Source: Isoetes taiwanensis (Eukaryota; Streptophyta; Lycopodiopsida; Isoetales; Isoetaceae). From it: DNA of 64,000 nucleotides. Below the pieces are notes generated by a model. That model made no database searches. It worked only from the letters and a program-made list of their open reading frames with translations, and was not told where the DNA came from. Below, in pieces: positions 10,948-22,105 of this stretch (position 1 is the first letter of the stretch; the number at the start of each line of letters is the position of its first letter). The position numbers and the translations under genes are program-made. Where the stretch lies: contig JAJEKV010000025.1 in assembly GCA_021234155.1 (NCBI GenBank), positions 5,621,310 through 5,685,309 on the forward strand, in the 5' to 3' direction.

Positions 10948-11696
10948 ATGTAGCATAATAACAGGGGGTTTTCTTTGTGTTTTTGTACACTTTTCACTAA
11001 GGTTTTCCTATGATTTCGTGATGTATTCAAATGGATGTACAAATGCGTATATCTAGAGTGCACCATTTCTGAGCCATTGATTTTGGCCTTTTTTTTTCAA
11101 TGGCTCACAACAAAAGCCCTTTTTTCTGTGCATGTGGTGCATAATGGGCACATGAAGGGCTTGAAGGGCGCATGTAGTGCAGTTTCCCCGCCGGCAACAC
11201 ATTTCTTATCATAACTTTTGATCCAGAGGTCTGTTTGAGATGATTTTTATTGCGTTGGAAAGCTCTCTCCGAGATCTTTTTGATAGTGTATGATATGGAT
11301 ATGTTTGGTTAAGTTATCTGTGATAAAACAACAATTTTTCGGCCGGGTTTGGTAGGCTTTCACATCCTACCAGCTGATTAATACAGGATTGCGCTATTGG
11401 ATATTGTTTTATGGCTCATTCCAAATGAAGCTTGCAAAAAATTACCATGCATTTTTAGATTTTGAGGCAGTTATTAAGCAAATTCCAAGGCTTCTAGATC
11501 CTTGTGCTAACAAGCAGAAAAGTTTCCCACTTTGGTTTCTCACCACAAGAATCCATGGAGGCCAAAGGCTGCTGTTAAATTCCAGTTGAAAAATGCTTGT
11601 GTATGGGCGTTGCAAACTTTATGACTTTCAGAATAATGGGATCAATCTGCTCTATCTTTATGGTAACTTTTGTTTTATTGTGATCAAATTCAAAAG
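10948..11696. repeat. Dispersed repeat R1, copy 2 (inverted)
   Basis: Reverse complement of 3110-3905 along nearly its whole length, but retaining the terminus ATGTAGCATAATAACAGGGG (10948) that copy 1 lacks. With copy 1 it forms an inverted pair separated by about 7 kb. Small indels and point changes are scattered throughout. A segment near 11370-11390 (CAGCTGATTAATACAGG) has no match in copy 1. No coding capacity is seen. Confidence 0.75.
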
Positions 11697-11789
11697 CTAC
11701 AGGTGATGAAAGCCTCAAATGAATTCTAGTTTTTTTCTGGTTTGAATTCTAAAATTTTTGTCACACCGGGGGGGGAGGGTGACGTCCCT

Positions 11790-12350
11790 AAGGCCCCGAA
11801 GGAGCCAAAAAATTTTTTTTGCAACACAAACCATTAACATCCAACATATAAAAATTAAATCCCCCAACACATAACAACCATTGACATTAACAACCAACAC
11901 ATAACTACCATTGACATTAATTAACACAACCATTGGGTCCAACACATTCAAATTAAAATCCCCCTTAAACCCCCTTTGGTTTGGGTGCATATTCACACGG
12001 GGGGTGATGTAGGGCAGCGAGAGCCCTCATAATTGTATTTTGCACGTACGAAATCAACACCATATAGTATTCCGCTTGAAATCTTATAGTATTTTGCGTA
12101 TCTTGTTATACAGTATAGCAAATTTTGTACTTGCGTACCCCACAAACGAGGAACTTTACGTATGGCGTAGATTAAGGAATAAGGGATGAATATGCCTATC
12201 CAACAGCTCTCGTTGCCCGGAGTCACCCTCCGTGTGAATATGCACCCAAACCAAAGGGGGTTTAAGGGGGATTTTAATTTGAATATGTTGGACCCAATGG
12301 TTGTGTTAATTAATGTCAATTGTAGTTATGTGTTGGTTGTTAATGTGTGG
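11790..12350. mobile_element. Foldback (MITE-like) element, copy 2 (inverted)
   Basis: Arms at about 11885-12030 and 12210-12345 are inverted copies with CCCCCTTTGGTTTGGGTGC and its complement. The loop contains the reverse complement of the loop of copy 1. The asymmetric end, here on the left, shows GGCCCCGAAGGAGCC (11792-11806), a run of T and A, and two direct subrepeats with AACACATAACWACCATTGAC (11870-11920). The orientation is opposite to copies 1 and 3. Confidence 0.7.
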
Positions 12351-12399
12351 GGAGTAATTATGATTTCTAGCAATTTGACAAATTTTGCTTGGTCATAAA

Positions 12400-13905
12400 C
12401 AATTGGGTCTGGACTTAGTTGTGCCATCTTTACAAAGCTTGCAAGTTGTTGATGCTAGACTTCGTATCAACCCAATCATTTCCAGGTATTATGATCCAGT
12501 TGTGTTTGCTTTCAGTTGATGTCAGTGGGAGTCTGCGGCAGAATCTAGGATCAAAGTTAAAGCTTTCCTGCAACGATATTGGTGTAGTCTGAAAATAACT
12601 TGCTATCTCTGGATCAGCCAGAAAATCCTTTCTTCATTCAATAGAGGTTGCAGATTTATATGGTGGTAAATGCAAAATCTGTCCTAGAGTAGGAAGAATA
12701 GACTGCATAGATGGACTTTGAAGATCAACAACTCTAGTTCGAAGCCTGTTATTTGCAACTTTTAGCTCATCGAGAGTGTGCACAAGCTTTTGGGATTTCT
12801 CCCAAAAATTAGCTTTTTGTCTTTCAAATTGTTGAATAATATGATTCGCACGATCATTTTGCTGCTCGAAATTAGTGCACCTGGATGTCAAACTGTCAAA
12901 ATGCTTTTGTTTGATTTGATATTCAGCTTCCAAGTTAGCAATTTTGCCAGTAAGAGCCATGTTTTGCTGCTGCAAATGAGTAATCTGAAGCTCCTTTTCA
13001 GCTATAATTTCTTCAATAAATTTCTGTTGCAAATTAAAAAATTCAAGAGTTTTTGAAGAAACGTCATGTTGAACTTTAGGTATTGGTTCAACATAGAAAA
13101 TATTTTCAACTGGTGGTGGCTGCGACATAAAAGTTTCTGAAGTTGGAAAATCCACCTATAAAAGATAATAAAAAATAATTTGTAGATGGATTTTACAAAT
13201 CTGAGCATATGGTATAAGTTCGAATCTATTGCGCAAAGCATATGCAAGTTGAGAATGAACTATTGTAGCCCATGGAATTTCTAAACCTTGCATGGCTTGG
13301 AAAATATATGCAAACCATCTTTTAGCAGAATAAACAGTCAAAGATGTTAATCTTTCATCCAAACTAACCAACAAATCTTTGTATGGCGACAATGCACTTT
13401 CAATATTGAATCCATGACTTTCTTGTTTAATACCATATTGATGCAAGGGCACATATTGATGTATCCAAATGATTGGAATATCAGGCAACTTTAAAGCTTT
13501 TCCAACTAATGCTGGAGTTAAACAAAATGAACCACATATCTTCTGATGATATGGGCATCTTAATTTGAACATATGACAACAATTTTGCCTTTGTTAATAA
13601 TGCAACAGTCTTAGGGTCTAGATGAGGGATTCTAGAACTAGATAGTCTCTTGCAAGATGGTATAGGCAAGATTGGTCTGATAAACTTGTGTCTCCAAGAT
13701 CTTTCTTGGAGTTGATATCGTGCTTTGCTTTCCTCGTTTTGTTATTTGTATACCCTGAACTATTAGGTTCCCAAAATGTTGTTTGGGGGGGTGTGTAACA
13801 TATGATTTTGCAAGGTTTACCCATGTATTCGTATCTAAAAATGGTATTTTGCTGACTCACAAATTTGGTTTTGGGTTGGCAATGGTCGAATGGGGTGTAT
13901 TGGTT
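12400..13905 (-). pseudogene. Unrecognised coiled-coil protein region
   Basis: Minus-strand reading. The upstream part (13860-13618) is an 80-codon frame, which a frameshift joins to a 139-codon frame (13572-13156). The next 174 codons (13155-12634) continue in the same frame after a single TAG at 13158-13156 and open with VDFPTSETF. From about 13080 to 12740 they form a long heptad-like coiled coil with IAEKELQITHLQQQNMALTG and FERQKANFWEKSQKLVHTLD. After another stop the frame continues with RKDFLADPEIASYFQ to about 12440. I do not recognise the family. A retroelement gag-like ORF1 or an exon-rich host gene are both possible. Confidence 0.4.
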
Positions 13906-13919
13906 TTTCTGGGGAAGGG

Positions 13920-14740
13920 CTAATTTTTAGAAGTGGAGTCGCATGATGGCTTGCCGTCGGGCGCTGCGGAGCCGGATGGAGAAGGGCGGCGGTGGAGGCT
14001 GATGGTGTGGGGCAGTCGAAAGCTAGGCGGGGGCGGGCGATGGAGGCCGCGGCGTATGAGGCGGCATGGTCTTGGTGGACATGGCGGGCGGCATGGCCTT
14101 GGCCGACAAGGCGTGCTTTTCCGGATTTCTAAGCATGGTAGTGTTGGGGGTTTGCAAGCATGGTAGATGCAAATGGGGTTTTGGAAGCAATAAGTTGCGT
14201 GCGGCATATAGGGGGCACGGATGCGAATCGGAGGCGTGCTATGGCATCGGTCGATCTTGTTCTTGTGGAGGGGAGATTTGGGATTTTTTTCTTCACCAAA
14301 AGCGTTTTGGATTTCCACCATAGGCAAGAAGTAGGATTTTGTTCTCAGATATGTTTGTGTGGCGCTGGATTCAGTAGCATAATGACCTCTTCAATCCGAT
14401 TTTTTTGCCATGATTAATCCCTTTTTTTTGTAAGCCCTCTTCCTTCCAGTGCTTGTATTTCGCTTCAACACGTGTGGCAGAGTTCCTGACATTTTGAGGT
14501 TTTCATTTTGAGGTTTTCTGGAACTGCCTTTTGGGCAGGGGGGTTCAACTCCCCTTCGTTATGTTCTTTGTTTTTCTGTTGTTGTGGGCGTGATGATTGC
14601 AGACCACGAAGGGAACCGCACTTATCGGGTGCATAGCAGCCCATTGTTCAAATATAAATGGTGCTGCGGTGGCATGGCATGTGCGCAGCCTTGCTCTGCG
14701 GTTTTGTGAACAGAGTGAGGTTCGGCCTTGCATTTAGGAG
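13920..14740. other. GC-rich stretch, no gene supported
   Basis: From 13930 to 14250 the sequence is G-rich with GGCGG, GGCAT and GGCC runs. This yields open frames on both strands of low complexity (proline and arginine on one strand, glycine on the other). I see no domain. From 14250 to 14740 the sequence returns to average composition. It could be a promoter-proximal region of the minus-strand frame to the left, but no element proves this. Confidence 0.35.
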
Positions 14741-15490
14741 GTCCTTTTGTAAATTTCTTTGCAAGTGAGACAGTTGTGCAGAATATTGCTGGATATCACA
14801 TATGGTGCTTTAACTGTATGCTTGCAAAACAGGTTTACTTGTTTGTTATTTGTGTGTATGTACGCATTTGACTTCAATCGAATACTTTCTGATGCACCTT
14901 AGGGTGACGTGGAAATGGGGTTTTGACCCCATCTTGACTTCGGTTGGACGGTTGTGGTTTTGGGGCAGGGCATATCCTTGGGAATATGCCCTCTTTGGAA
15001 GGCTAGGATAGAGCGATTATAGGATAGAGCGATTATAGGATAAAGAATTCTATGTGGAGGCCAAAATCCTAAATGATATGAAACATTCATGAATTGATTT
15101 TCAATAATAAGATCAAGACCACTATTCCATGATCTCCTAGCAGCCTTAGACAAGCTTGTTGTGTATAGCAACTTCAGAATTCCATTGTGTCATTTTGAAC
15201 TTTCTGCTTCTCCCTTACATAAGGATGACTTATATCTGTAGATAATCATATTTCCATAAAGCAACTACAAAGAACTTAGGTAACTGTTTCTTTTTGCTTG
15301 TCGAATATTTACCTAGTACAGATGAGACTATACGTACATGTTCAACTGGCCTTTCTTCATAACATTTAAGCCTAGATCCATTTACCAATGTATGAAACAA
15401 TCACCTTGCAAATTCATTAGTTGAACTGAACCATTAGAATTAAGTTTATGAACTATAAATGGCCCTAACCATCTAATTTTCAATTTTCCA
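14741..15490. other. No gene recognised; short tandem duplication
   Basis: No coding signal. AGGATAGAGCGATTAT is duplicated at 15003-15038. If the gypsy element to the right had a 3' LTR it should lie here, but no second LTR copy can be paired with it in the window. Confidence 0.35.
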
Positions 15491-15497
15491 GGATGTT

Positions 15498-16411
15498 TTA
15501 GATATCTAGAATCATAGAGTAAAATTGACCCTCTTCGAGATTTTTCAGTTTATGCCTTCGATCTATCCATGTCGTTCTTCGATCCTTTGCCACTCTTTGA
15601 GACCATACTGATTTCTGTTGAGTCTCATCTAAAAGTTCCAACTTGAATAATCGGTGTTGTAGAGGTTGAACATCTCCCAACCTACAGTGAACAACAATCC
15701 TTAATGAAGGTATTACAAATTCAAAGGCATTACGCCTTCAATGCCGTATGCCAATTGGAAAGGGGTATGGCCTGTTACATATTTGTAACTAGTTCAATAT
15801 GCTTATAAAACAGCTGGAAACTTAGCCTCCCAATCTATTCTTGATGAGTCATAAACCTTTTTAAGAATTGTGATGAGAACCTTATCCGTAGATTCTGCTT
15901 GACCATTGGCAGGTGGATAATATGGAATAGACTTCCTATGCATGATTAAAAAGCCTCTAGTAAGTATTTCCACAGTCTCATTGATAAAATGCACACCACG
16001 ATCCGATACGTATTGTGATAGGAAATTTAGGAGACTGACTCCTAGTTTTTCGATGCCAACACTTGTTGATATAATACTTTGGCTACACTTCGAGCTGTAT
16101 TATCTTTTGATGCTCGGGCCTCGGCCCATTTGGTATTATAATCTGTTAGAACAAGAATATACTGAGCTCTTGTTCGAGATGCAGGTGGGGAAATTGGACC
16201 CACAAAGTCCATTCCCCACTTTTCGACAGGACCCAGGGGCATAATCGGATTCAAAGGCATATAAGTCCTTTTTAGATGGTTCACCAATCCTTTGACAGAT
16301 GTCACAAATTTTAGTGAATTGATAAGCATCCTTGAATAGTGTCGGCCACCAAAAGCCTGATTGAAGAATCTTCCTCACTGTTAATTCAGTGGAGAAATGG
16401 CCACCTGCCAC
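15498..16411 (-). pseudogene. gypsy-1 integrase
   Basis: The reading begins with GGHFSTELTVRKILQSGFWW and KICDICQRIG (16411-16270), which make the zinc-binding H-C-C part. The catalytic core follows with WGMDFVGPI (first aspartate), LVLTDYNTKW and, after a break near 16040, a block with HRKSIPYYPPANGQAESTDK that carries the glutamate. The C-terminal part (15680-15498) has RTTWIDRRHKLKNL. At least two frame changes are needed, the segment with the second aspartate is damaged, and the enzyme is dead. It would insert the cDNA into chromosomes in a live element. Confidence 0.75.
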
Positions 16412-17010
16412 TCCTTGGTGTGCCTCATGTACAATATCATGTGTTTCATGAGGTAAGACACACCTACGTCATACAAAGTCCTTCCCCTTTTTCTATAATT
16501 GACCCGCAATTAAGGTATATGGTTGAGCTTTTCATGAAAACTCACGTTTTCGAACAACATTTAAATTTTCTGGAAACTTTCCCTTGGAAAGGTATTCTGC
16601 AATGCCACGATACCATGGTGGTATTTCATTAACGTAAAATAAGTTTACATCTGGTAAATCATCATATATTCCATTTGGCTCTTCACCGTTAGACAATCTA
16701 GAGAGATGGTCTGGCACAGTGTGAGCAGTTCCTGGTTTAAAAGTTAAACTCTTGAAGGATCAACAACCAATGAGTGATTCTTCCTGTAGTGCATGGTTTG
16801 TTTATTAAGTATACTAATGCTTCATGGTCAATGAAGAACACAAAGTAATTGCCTAAAAGATTACGGTATTGGGGGTGATAATGATGGGAAGAAAAAGAAC
16901 CGGAACAAACCAATTATTTTTAAAATCTCTGACAGCTATACCTAAACGGATAAATTAATGTTAAACATCGAAGAGCCATCTTTACTCACAATATGACCTA
17001 AAAGCATTCC
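16412..17010 (-). pseudogene. gypsy-1 RNase H region
   Basis: The minus strand around 16855-16750 reads NYFVFFIDHEALVYLINKQ followed by HYRKNHSLVVDPSRV. Near 16717-16690 it reads PDHLSRLSNGEEP, the usual ADHLSR end of gypsy RNase H. Frames are broken and the first catalytic block is not clear. The region links the RT to the integrase in the usual order. Confidence 0.6.
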
Positions 17011-17018
17011 ATGCGTAA

Positions 17019-17615
17019 CTAATTTTCTGGGTTGAGGTACACACCATATCTTCGACATCTCTCAAAACACAATTCTAGACAAATGATCTTTTTTAGACAT
17101 GTGAAAACTGTGAAATCATCCAAAAAGATTTCAAAAAAATTCCCAATGTACTCCTTGAAAACTGTGAGCATTACTCTCTGAAATAATGATGGTGCATTAC
17201 TAAGGCCAAAAGGCATTACCTTATATGCATAAGTCCCAAACTGAGTTATAAACGTGGTTTTCAGCTGGTCATCAGGGTGTATTTTTATCTGATTATAACC
17301 ACTAAAACTGTCCATGAATGAGTAGCATTCATGGCCTGCCACTTTTTCCAATACTTGGTCCGTAAACAGAAGGGGAAAATGATCCTTATCTATGGCATCG
17401 TTTAACTTACGAAAGTCAACACAAACTCGTAACTTCCCATTTTTCTTCTTAACAACCACTATAGGGGAAACCCATTCACTGGTTTCCACCTCAAATATAA
17501 ATCCAGCTTGTAAAAGCTTTTGAATCTCTTCCTTAACACTTAAGGCAAAATTGGAATTCATTCTGTAAGCTCTCTGATATACTGACTTTGCATGTGGAAT
17601 CAAAGGAATCCTCAT
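17019..17615 (-). pseudogene. gypsy-1 reverse transcriptase
   Basis: A 198-codon open frame with the RT blocks in order: SEWVSPIVVVKKKNGKLRVC (about residues 46-65), FMDSFSGYNQI with the first catalytic aspartate (100-110), VMPFGLSNAPSLFQRV (133-148) and FLDDFTVF (164-171) as the catalytic box. The frame starts after a break at about 17640 that separates it from the protease. On the other side of that break the reading contains RIHPDVCLMRIPL, so the original protein was continuous. The end near 17019 also falls at a frame loss. Confidence 0.85.
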
Positions 17616-18733
17616 AAGACAAACATCAGGGTGAATTCTATAAGGTCAGTATAACTCCATGTGAATACATCCTTATAATGATGGAACAGCTTTATGGCAG
17701 ACTCTCGTATAACCAATGGCAAATTTTTGCCCAAATATACAACTTGGGGCTCATCTACAGACCCCAAGTTTATTTCTTCCACTTTCGGAGTGCCTAAATA
17801 AGGGATTATATTATTTCCTTGCAATGTATGGGCTGGTTGGGGTTGTAAAACTGCATTTCCTTGCTGTGCTTTTGTAAAATGAGCAGGATAATCCATCACT
17901 TGTTCCACAATGAAACAAGTTGCAAAATCCATTTGATATTCCTCGAACACATCAACGTTGTAAAAGTCCTCTTCCTTATCTTCTTCTTCATAAACACCCT
18001 CCTCATCGTCATTATCTGAAAATACAATCTCTTTTTTCGAGATTGTTACTGATCTCGAAGGCAAATTAATCTTGGCTAACATGCCTTGGTTAGATAAAGT
18101 AAGGGTGTTTGTTGACCAATCATGTACGGCTTTAGAAGCCCGCAACCATGGCCTTCCTAAAAGCAATTGGTAATCAGTAGCTTTAGGCTGTGTTTTCAAC
18201 ACAACAAAATCTTGTTCAAAACATAAATCTCTTATAGAAAATGGAATATTCTTCAATATCCCTAATGGTGCAACCTTCCTATGATCAGCTATTTTAACAT
18301 CGAAAGGAGCTTCATGCAGGTCATTCAATCTTAACCTTTTGCGCAATGCATCCGTCATAATATTCACACCTGCACCACCATCCACAGGGACTTTTGGGAT
18401 CTCTATCCCCTTAACGAGAATGATGACCACTGAGTTTAATTTATCCGTTGATTCAGTCTTATAGACAACAACCATATCGTGAGAGATAAGCTCTTCTGGT
18501 ATTTCCAAATCCATTATATACTTTCCTAATACACCAAGAGGAATGGGAATCGTCAACTTTTGAATTTCCTGGTTTAACTTAATGATGTCTTCCTCTACAC
18601 CATCAACATTTTTTATTTCTTTAAAACCAGGAAAGTATTTAGCCACCACTTTCAATGGGGTCTGAACCATCAAGTTTTGCACTTGTTGTTTAATTGTACC
18701 TATATCACTTATACTACTTATACTGCTATTCAA
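17612..18733 (-). pseudogene. gypsy-1 aspartic protease and linker
   Basis: A 373-codon open frame. The active site is at residues 118-122 (DGGAG in the context of KVPVDGGAGVNIM), where retroviral-type proteases have D-[ST]-G-A. A glycine thus replaces the serine or threonine, a change also common in this plant gypsy group. The second half of the fold is seen near residues 190-210 with LLLGRPWLRASKAVHDW. An acidic stretch follows (about 245-265). The end, HHYKDVFTWSYTDL, is the usual lead-in to RT, after which the frame is lost. Upstream, the reading continues in pieces to about 18960, interrupted by a short CTATT repeat. Confidence 0.75.
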
Positions 18734-18802
18734 GCCAAGTGTTTCATCGTCAAGATTTCCCTTTTGAATATCTTGAATCTTATTTCTAACCTCATTATAA
18801 AT

Positions 18803-18850
18803 TCCGTGGACGTTAAAAAAACTATTCTATTCTATTCTATTCTATTCTTC
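18803..18850 (+). repeat. Short LINE 3'-end stub with CTATT tail
   Basis: CCGTGGACGTTAAAAAAAC is followed by five TATTC units. The LINE-D end at 49493-49530 shows GGGACAATAA followed by the same units, and 25980-26015 shows TGTGGACGATAAGAAC with them. The stub interrupts the minus-strand gypsy-1 reading upstream of its protease. Confidence 0.45.
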
Positions 18851-19007
18851 ATGAACATCCTCTCCTTCTCTTTAGTTGGTTTTTCATAAGAATTGATTTG
18901 AATCCCTTGCTGCCTAGCCTTTTGCCTAGTTACAGCATTCACATCCACAACATAGTCCAAGCTAACCATACGAGCATCTTGAGCCCTATGTTCAGAATTT
19001 TCCTAGG

Positions 19008-19280
19008 GCCTCCGCCGCTAGGGCCTTCCGTCGCTAGGGCCTTTAGGAGAGGACTTATGGGGCAAGCTGCTTCTGGGGGGTTTTTAGGGTCCATGCTCTG
19101 GCATCCCACTCCCTTCCCCCCATCTCCCCTTCCACGCATCAAGTCATGGCGCAAGGTCCTGATCGAATCTGACAAGGATAGGGCCTCCGAAGCGTAAACT
19201 CTATGAGTTACCAGGTTCTTGAATAGTTTGCATTTTGGGGGGCGAGTTTTGGTCTTTTGCACTTGGGAACAGGGTAATAA
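19008..19280. repeat. 1.1-kb repeat unit, partial copy A
   Basis: Matches the beginning of copy C (21049 on): CGTCGCTAGG, GAGAGGACTT, GGGGCAAGCTG, a GGGTTTTTAGGGT block, GCAAGGTCCT, and CTTTTGCACTTGGGA. The homology ends near 19275. Confidence 0.65.
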
Positions 19281-20056
19281 AGAGTGGCTAAAATTCGCCA
19301 AATGGCGATTTTTTAGACCTTTAGTCAAATTTCATGGCTAAAAAGTTTATAAAGGCAATTTTTAGAAAAGCATAATTTAGCCATTCCAAAAGGGGGTAAA
19401 TTAAATTCTAATTTTTGAGTTTAGCTTCCTATTGTTCACCAACATACATGGTGTTTTCAATCGCCATCTCTAAAGTTGATTAGGAGAACTCTCGATCAAT
19501 TCAAATAGACATGTCAATTCTATTTAGGGACCTCTTTCACTTAGGAATTGCCATTAGCTACCTCAATCATATTTTGAATTTGTATCTATAAGTTGTTTAG
19601 GTTAAATGCTATGAAGAATGTGACATGATGTGCATTTTAAGCTTTAAATAGTAGTGCTCTCTTCTTGCAATTGTTGACCCTAAAGGGCTTTATCACCAAA
19701 TTCACCATTTGGATGCATTTGACCCCAACGTAAACATGCATGTTCCTTTAAACGATATTGTTTATTCCTTATGAATTGTACTTTGAACAACTTTGTTATC
19801 GTTTTGTAAAAAAAGCATATTGAATCAATGTCATTCATGTACTAATCAGTGCTCAAAGTTTGAAGTTAAATAGTTGCACTTTAGCTGGGGATCAAGAAAA
19901 ATTTGCCAACATCAGAATTTCATGTCATATAAATTTTACATTTTAGCCAAGTGGGAAGATAATTAAAGGGCTTTATTTTACCAAATTTATTCCAAGTAAA
20001 AATCTAGGAACTTTTGTTTTCCATAGGTTTAGCCAACCTTAATTTGAATAGAAAAA
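19281..20056. other. No gene recognised
   Basis: AT-rich sequence between partial copy A and copy B of the 1.1-kb repeat. No open frame of interest and no repeat partner in the window were seen. Confidence 0.4.
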
Positions 20057-20985
20057 CATTTAGGGCCCCGTGAGTTAAAATTTTGAATGGTTTGCTTCTT
20101 GGGGCCCGAATGGTCTTTTGCAAGGGACATGGTCGAGAAGCCTGATTGAGAACATGAAGCAAGGGGACTGACGGAATGGAGTATGGATCTGTCCTCCTTC
20201 CAATGTGATAATTAAAAGTCAATGGGCCGCTTTTGCAGTAGCAAGACATTCATAAATTCATAATTAATGCATAGTACGAAATTAAATTCTAATTTTTTGT
20301 CAGCTGGCTTCCTAAATCATCACCAGCATACATGCCAATTTTTCAAATTTCCATCAAGAGTTAGCATTAAAAGAGTTGGCCATTAGGCAAGGCTCGTTGT
20401 TGGGCAGCCGAAATGCCGCACCCTTCCCTAAGTCAAACAAGGCCTCAAGAGCTGGAGTCTAGACCCCGGGAGGCAAGGGAAAATGTCCAAGGCCAAAAGT
20501 TCCCGCAGGTAGCCCTTAGAAGGGGAAGGGGAAGGGGGAGGGGAGGGGAGGGGAGTGGGGAAGGGCACTAATGACCATCCTCCCAGAGCTCGGTTCCCAT
20601 ATCCAACCGTTGAATCCTCCATTCAAGGCCCTCTGCTTCGAGAGGATCCAAAAAATTCCAAGATCGGTCAGGACGAACTTATCAAACCGCGAAGCGTCCT
20701 ACAGGCGACCGTGTAGAAACCGAAGTATTTTGTCATTCGAGCATTGCAGAAGCTCTTGAATGGCGATTACACTTCCTCAAGTCATTCAGAATGGCGAAAT
20801 TACCCTAGAAAGCAAGTTACATGGTCAATTTTACAAAAAAAAGAAATACTTACGCCTGACATTACAATATTCAGCATCCATCTCCTAGGCTAATTGACTA
20901 CGAGTGTGCTGGACACGAGCTACTTTAGTGATTCTTGAAGAAGGGATGGTCTTCTTGCCACAAAACTTGGTCTCCAAGGCAATAT
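20057..20985. repeat. 1.1-kb repeat unit, copy B (5' part missing)
   Basis: Aligned along its length with 21235-22105: the CTTGGGGCCCGA region, GCAGTAGCAAGACATTCA, TAATGCATAGTACGAAATTA, GTTGGGCAGCCGA, AGCTCGGTTCCC, TCCAAAAAATTCCAAGA and CAATTGACTACGAGTGTGCT. It lacks the first 170 or so bases present in copies A and C. A run of GGGGA units at 20521-20568 has no counterpart in copy C. It codes for nothing I can recognise. Confidence 0.8.
20521..20568 (+). other. G-rich tract able to form a quadruplex
   Basis: At least seven runs of four or five G separated by one to three bases, such as GGGGAAGGGGAAGGGGG. This satisfies the simple four-G-run rule for G-quadruplex formation. It is present in repeat copy B only. 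Confidence 0.6.
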
Positions 20986-21048
20986 CGACATTCGGAGTCC
21001 ATTGGTAGAGCCAAATCACTGATCCATACAGGGGAAGTTGCCCATCCG

Positions 21049-22105
21049 TCGCTAGGCCTTTGGGAGAGGACTTTTGGGGCAAGCTGATTCCAGGGGGTTT
21101 TTAGGGTTTGTGCTCTGGCATCAACATCTCCTTATACGTCAAGACACGATGCAAGGTCCTGGTCGAATCTCATAAGGATAGGACCTCTGAAATGTAAACC
21201 CCGTGAGTTGCCAAGTTCTTGAATGGTTTGTGTCTTGGGGCCCGAGTTTTGGTCTTTTGCACTTGGGACATGGTCGAGAAGCTGCAGTTGAGAACATGAA
21301 GCAAGGGGAATTGACGGAATGAGTTTGGATCTGTCCTCCTCCCGATGTGGCAATTAGAAGTCGAGGGCCACTTTTGCAGTAGCAAGACATTCACAAATTC
21401 GTAATTAATGCATAGTACGAAATTAAATTTTGATTTTTTGTCAGCTGACTTCCTAAGTCATTGCCAGCATACATACCAATTTTTCGAATTTCTAAATAAA
21501 GTTTAGATCAAAGAGTTGGCATTAGAATAGCCCGGGCAGCCCATTGTTGGGCAGCCGAGCTGGAACCCCTCCCTAAGTTCAAACAAGGCCAGGACCTTGC
21601 ACGACCGCCTCATAAGAAGGGAGAGTCCGGACCCGAGGAGGCGGGTCCCAAAAGTTCCCGAGGTAGCCTTTCGTGGCAGTGCTCCCCTAGGGGGACATAC
21701 GCTAATGGTCACCCTCCCTGAGCTCGGTTCCCCTATCCGACCATTGAATCCTCTGTTCAAGACCCCTGCTTCGAGGAGGTCCAAAAAATTCCAAGACTGG
21801 TCGGGGGAAATTTATTACACTGCGAAGCGCCCTGCAGGTGACGTGTAGAAACCGAAGTGTTTTGTTATTTGGGCATTGCGGGGGCTCCGGAATGGCGATT
21901 CGACTTCGTCCAATCGTTCGGAATAGTGAAATTACCCTAGGGAGCAAGCGATACAGTCAGTTTTGCAAAAGGAAAAAATACTTACGCCCTACCTGGCACT
22001 ATTCAGCATCCACCTCCTAGGCCAATTGACTACGAGTGTGCTGGACATGAGCTACTTTGCCGATTCTTAGAGAAACAATGGTCTTCTGGCCATGAAACTT
22101 AACTT
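21049..22105. repeat. 1.1-kb repeat unit, copy C (fullest)
   Basis: Begins CCGTCGCTAGG like copy A and continues through all of copy B's landmarks to GGTCTTCTGGCCATGAAACTT. The three copies lie head to tail, with about 20-25% visible differences and many small indels. The function is unknown. LTR-derived repeats or an old satellite-like array are both possible. Confidence 0.8.

Larger units (their letters stand above)
15490..18960 (-). mobile_element. Ty3/gypsy pol remnant without chromodomain (gypsy-1)
   Basis: The minus strand carries protease, RT, RNase H and integrase in the gypsy order. The protease has DGGAG and the RT has FLDDF in place of the more usual YxDD. The RT wording (a SEWVSPIVVVKKKNGKLRVC block, VMPFGLSNAP) fits the plant non-chromodomain group related to Athila and Tat more than chromoviruses. 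Neither LTR nor a polypurine tract was found. The gag is lost or reduced to the upstream scrap at 18960-18733. Frames break near 17640 and several times in RNase H and integrase. Confidence 0.8.

Noticed and set aside
13920-14330. Proline/arginine-rich or glycine-rich protein genes on the two strands
   Set aside because: Both arise from one G-rich stretch and no domain or start context supports them.
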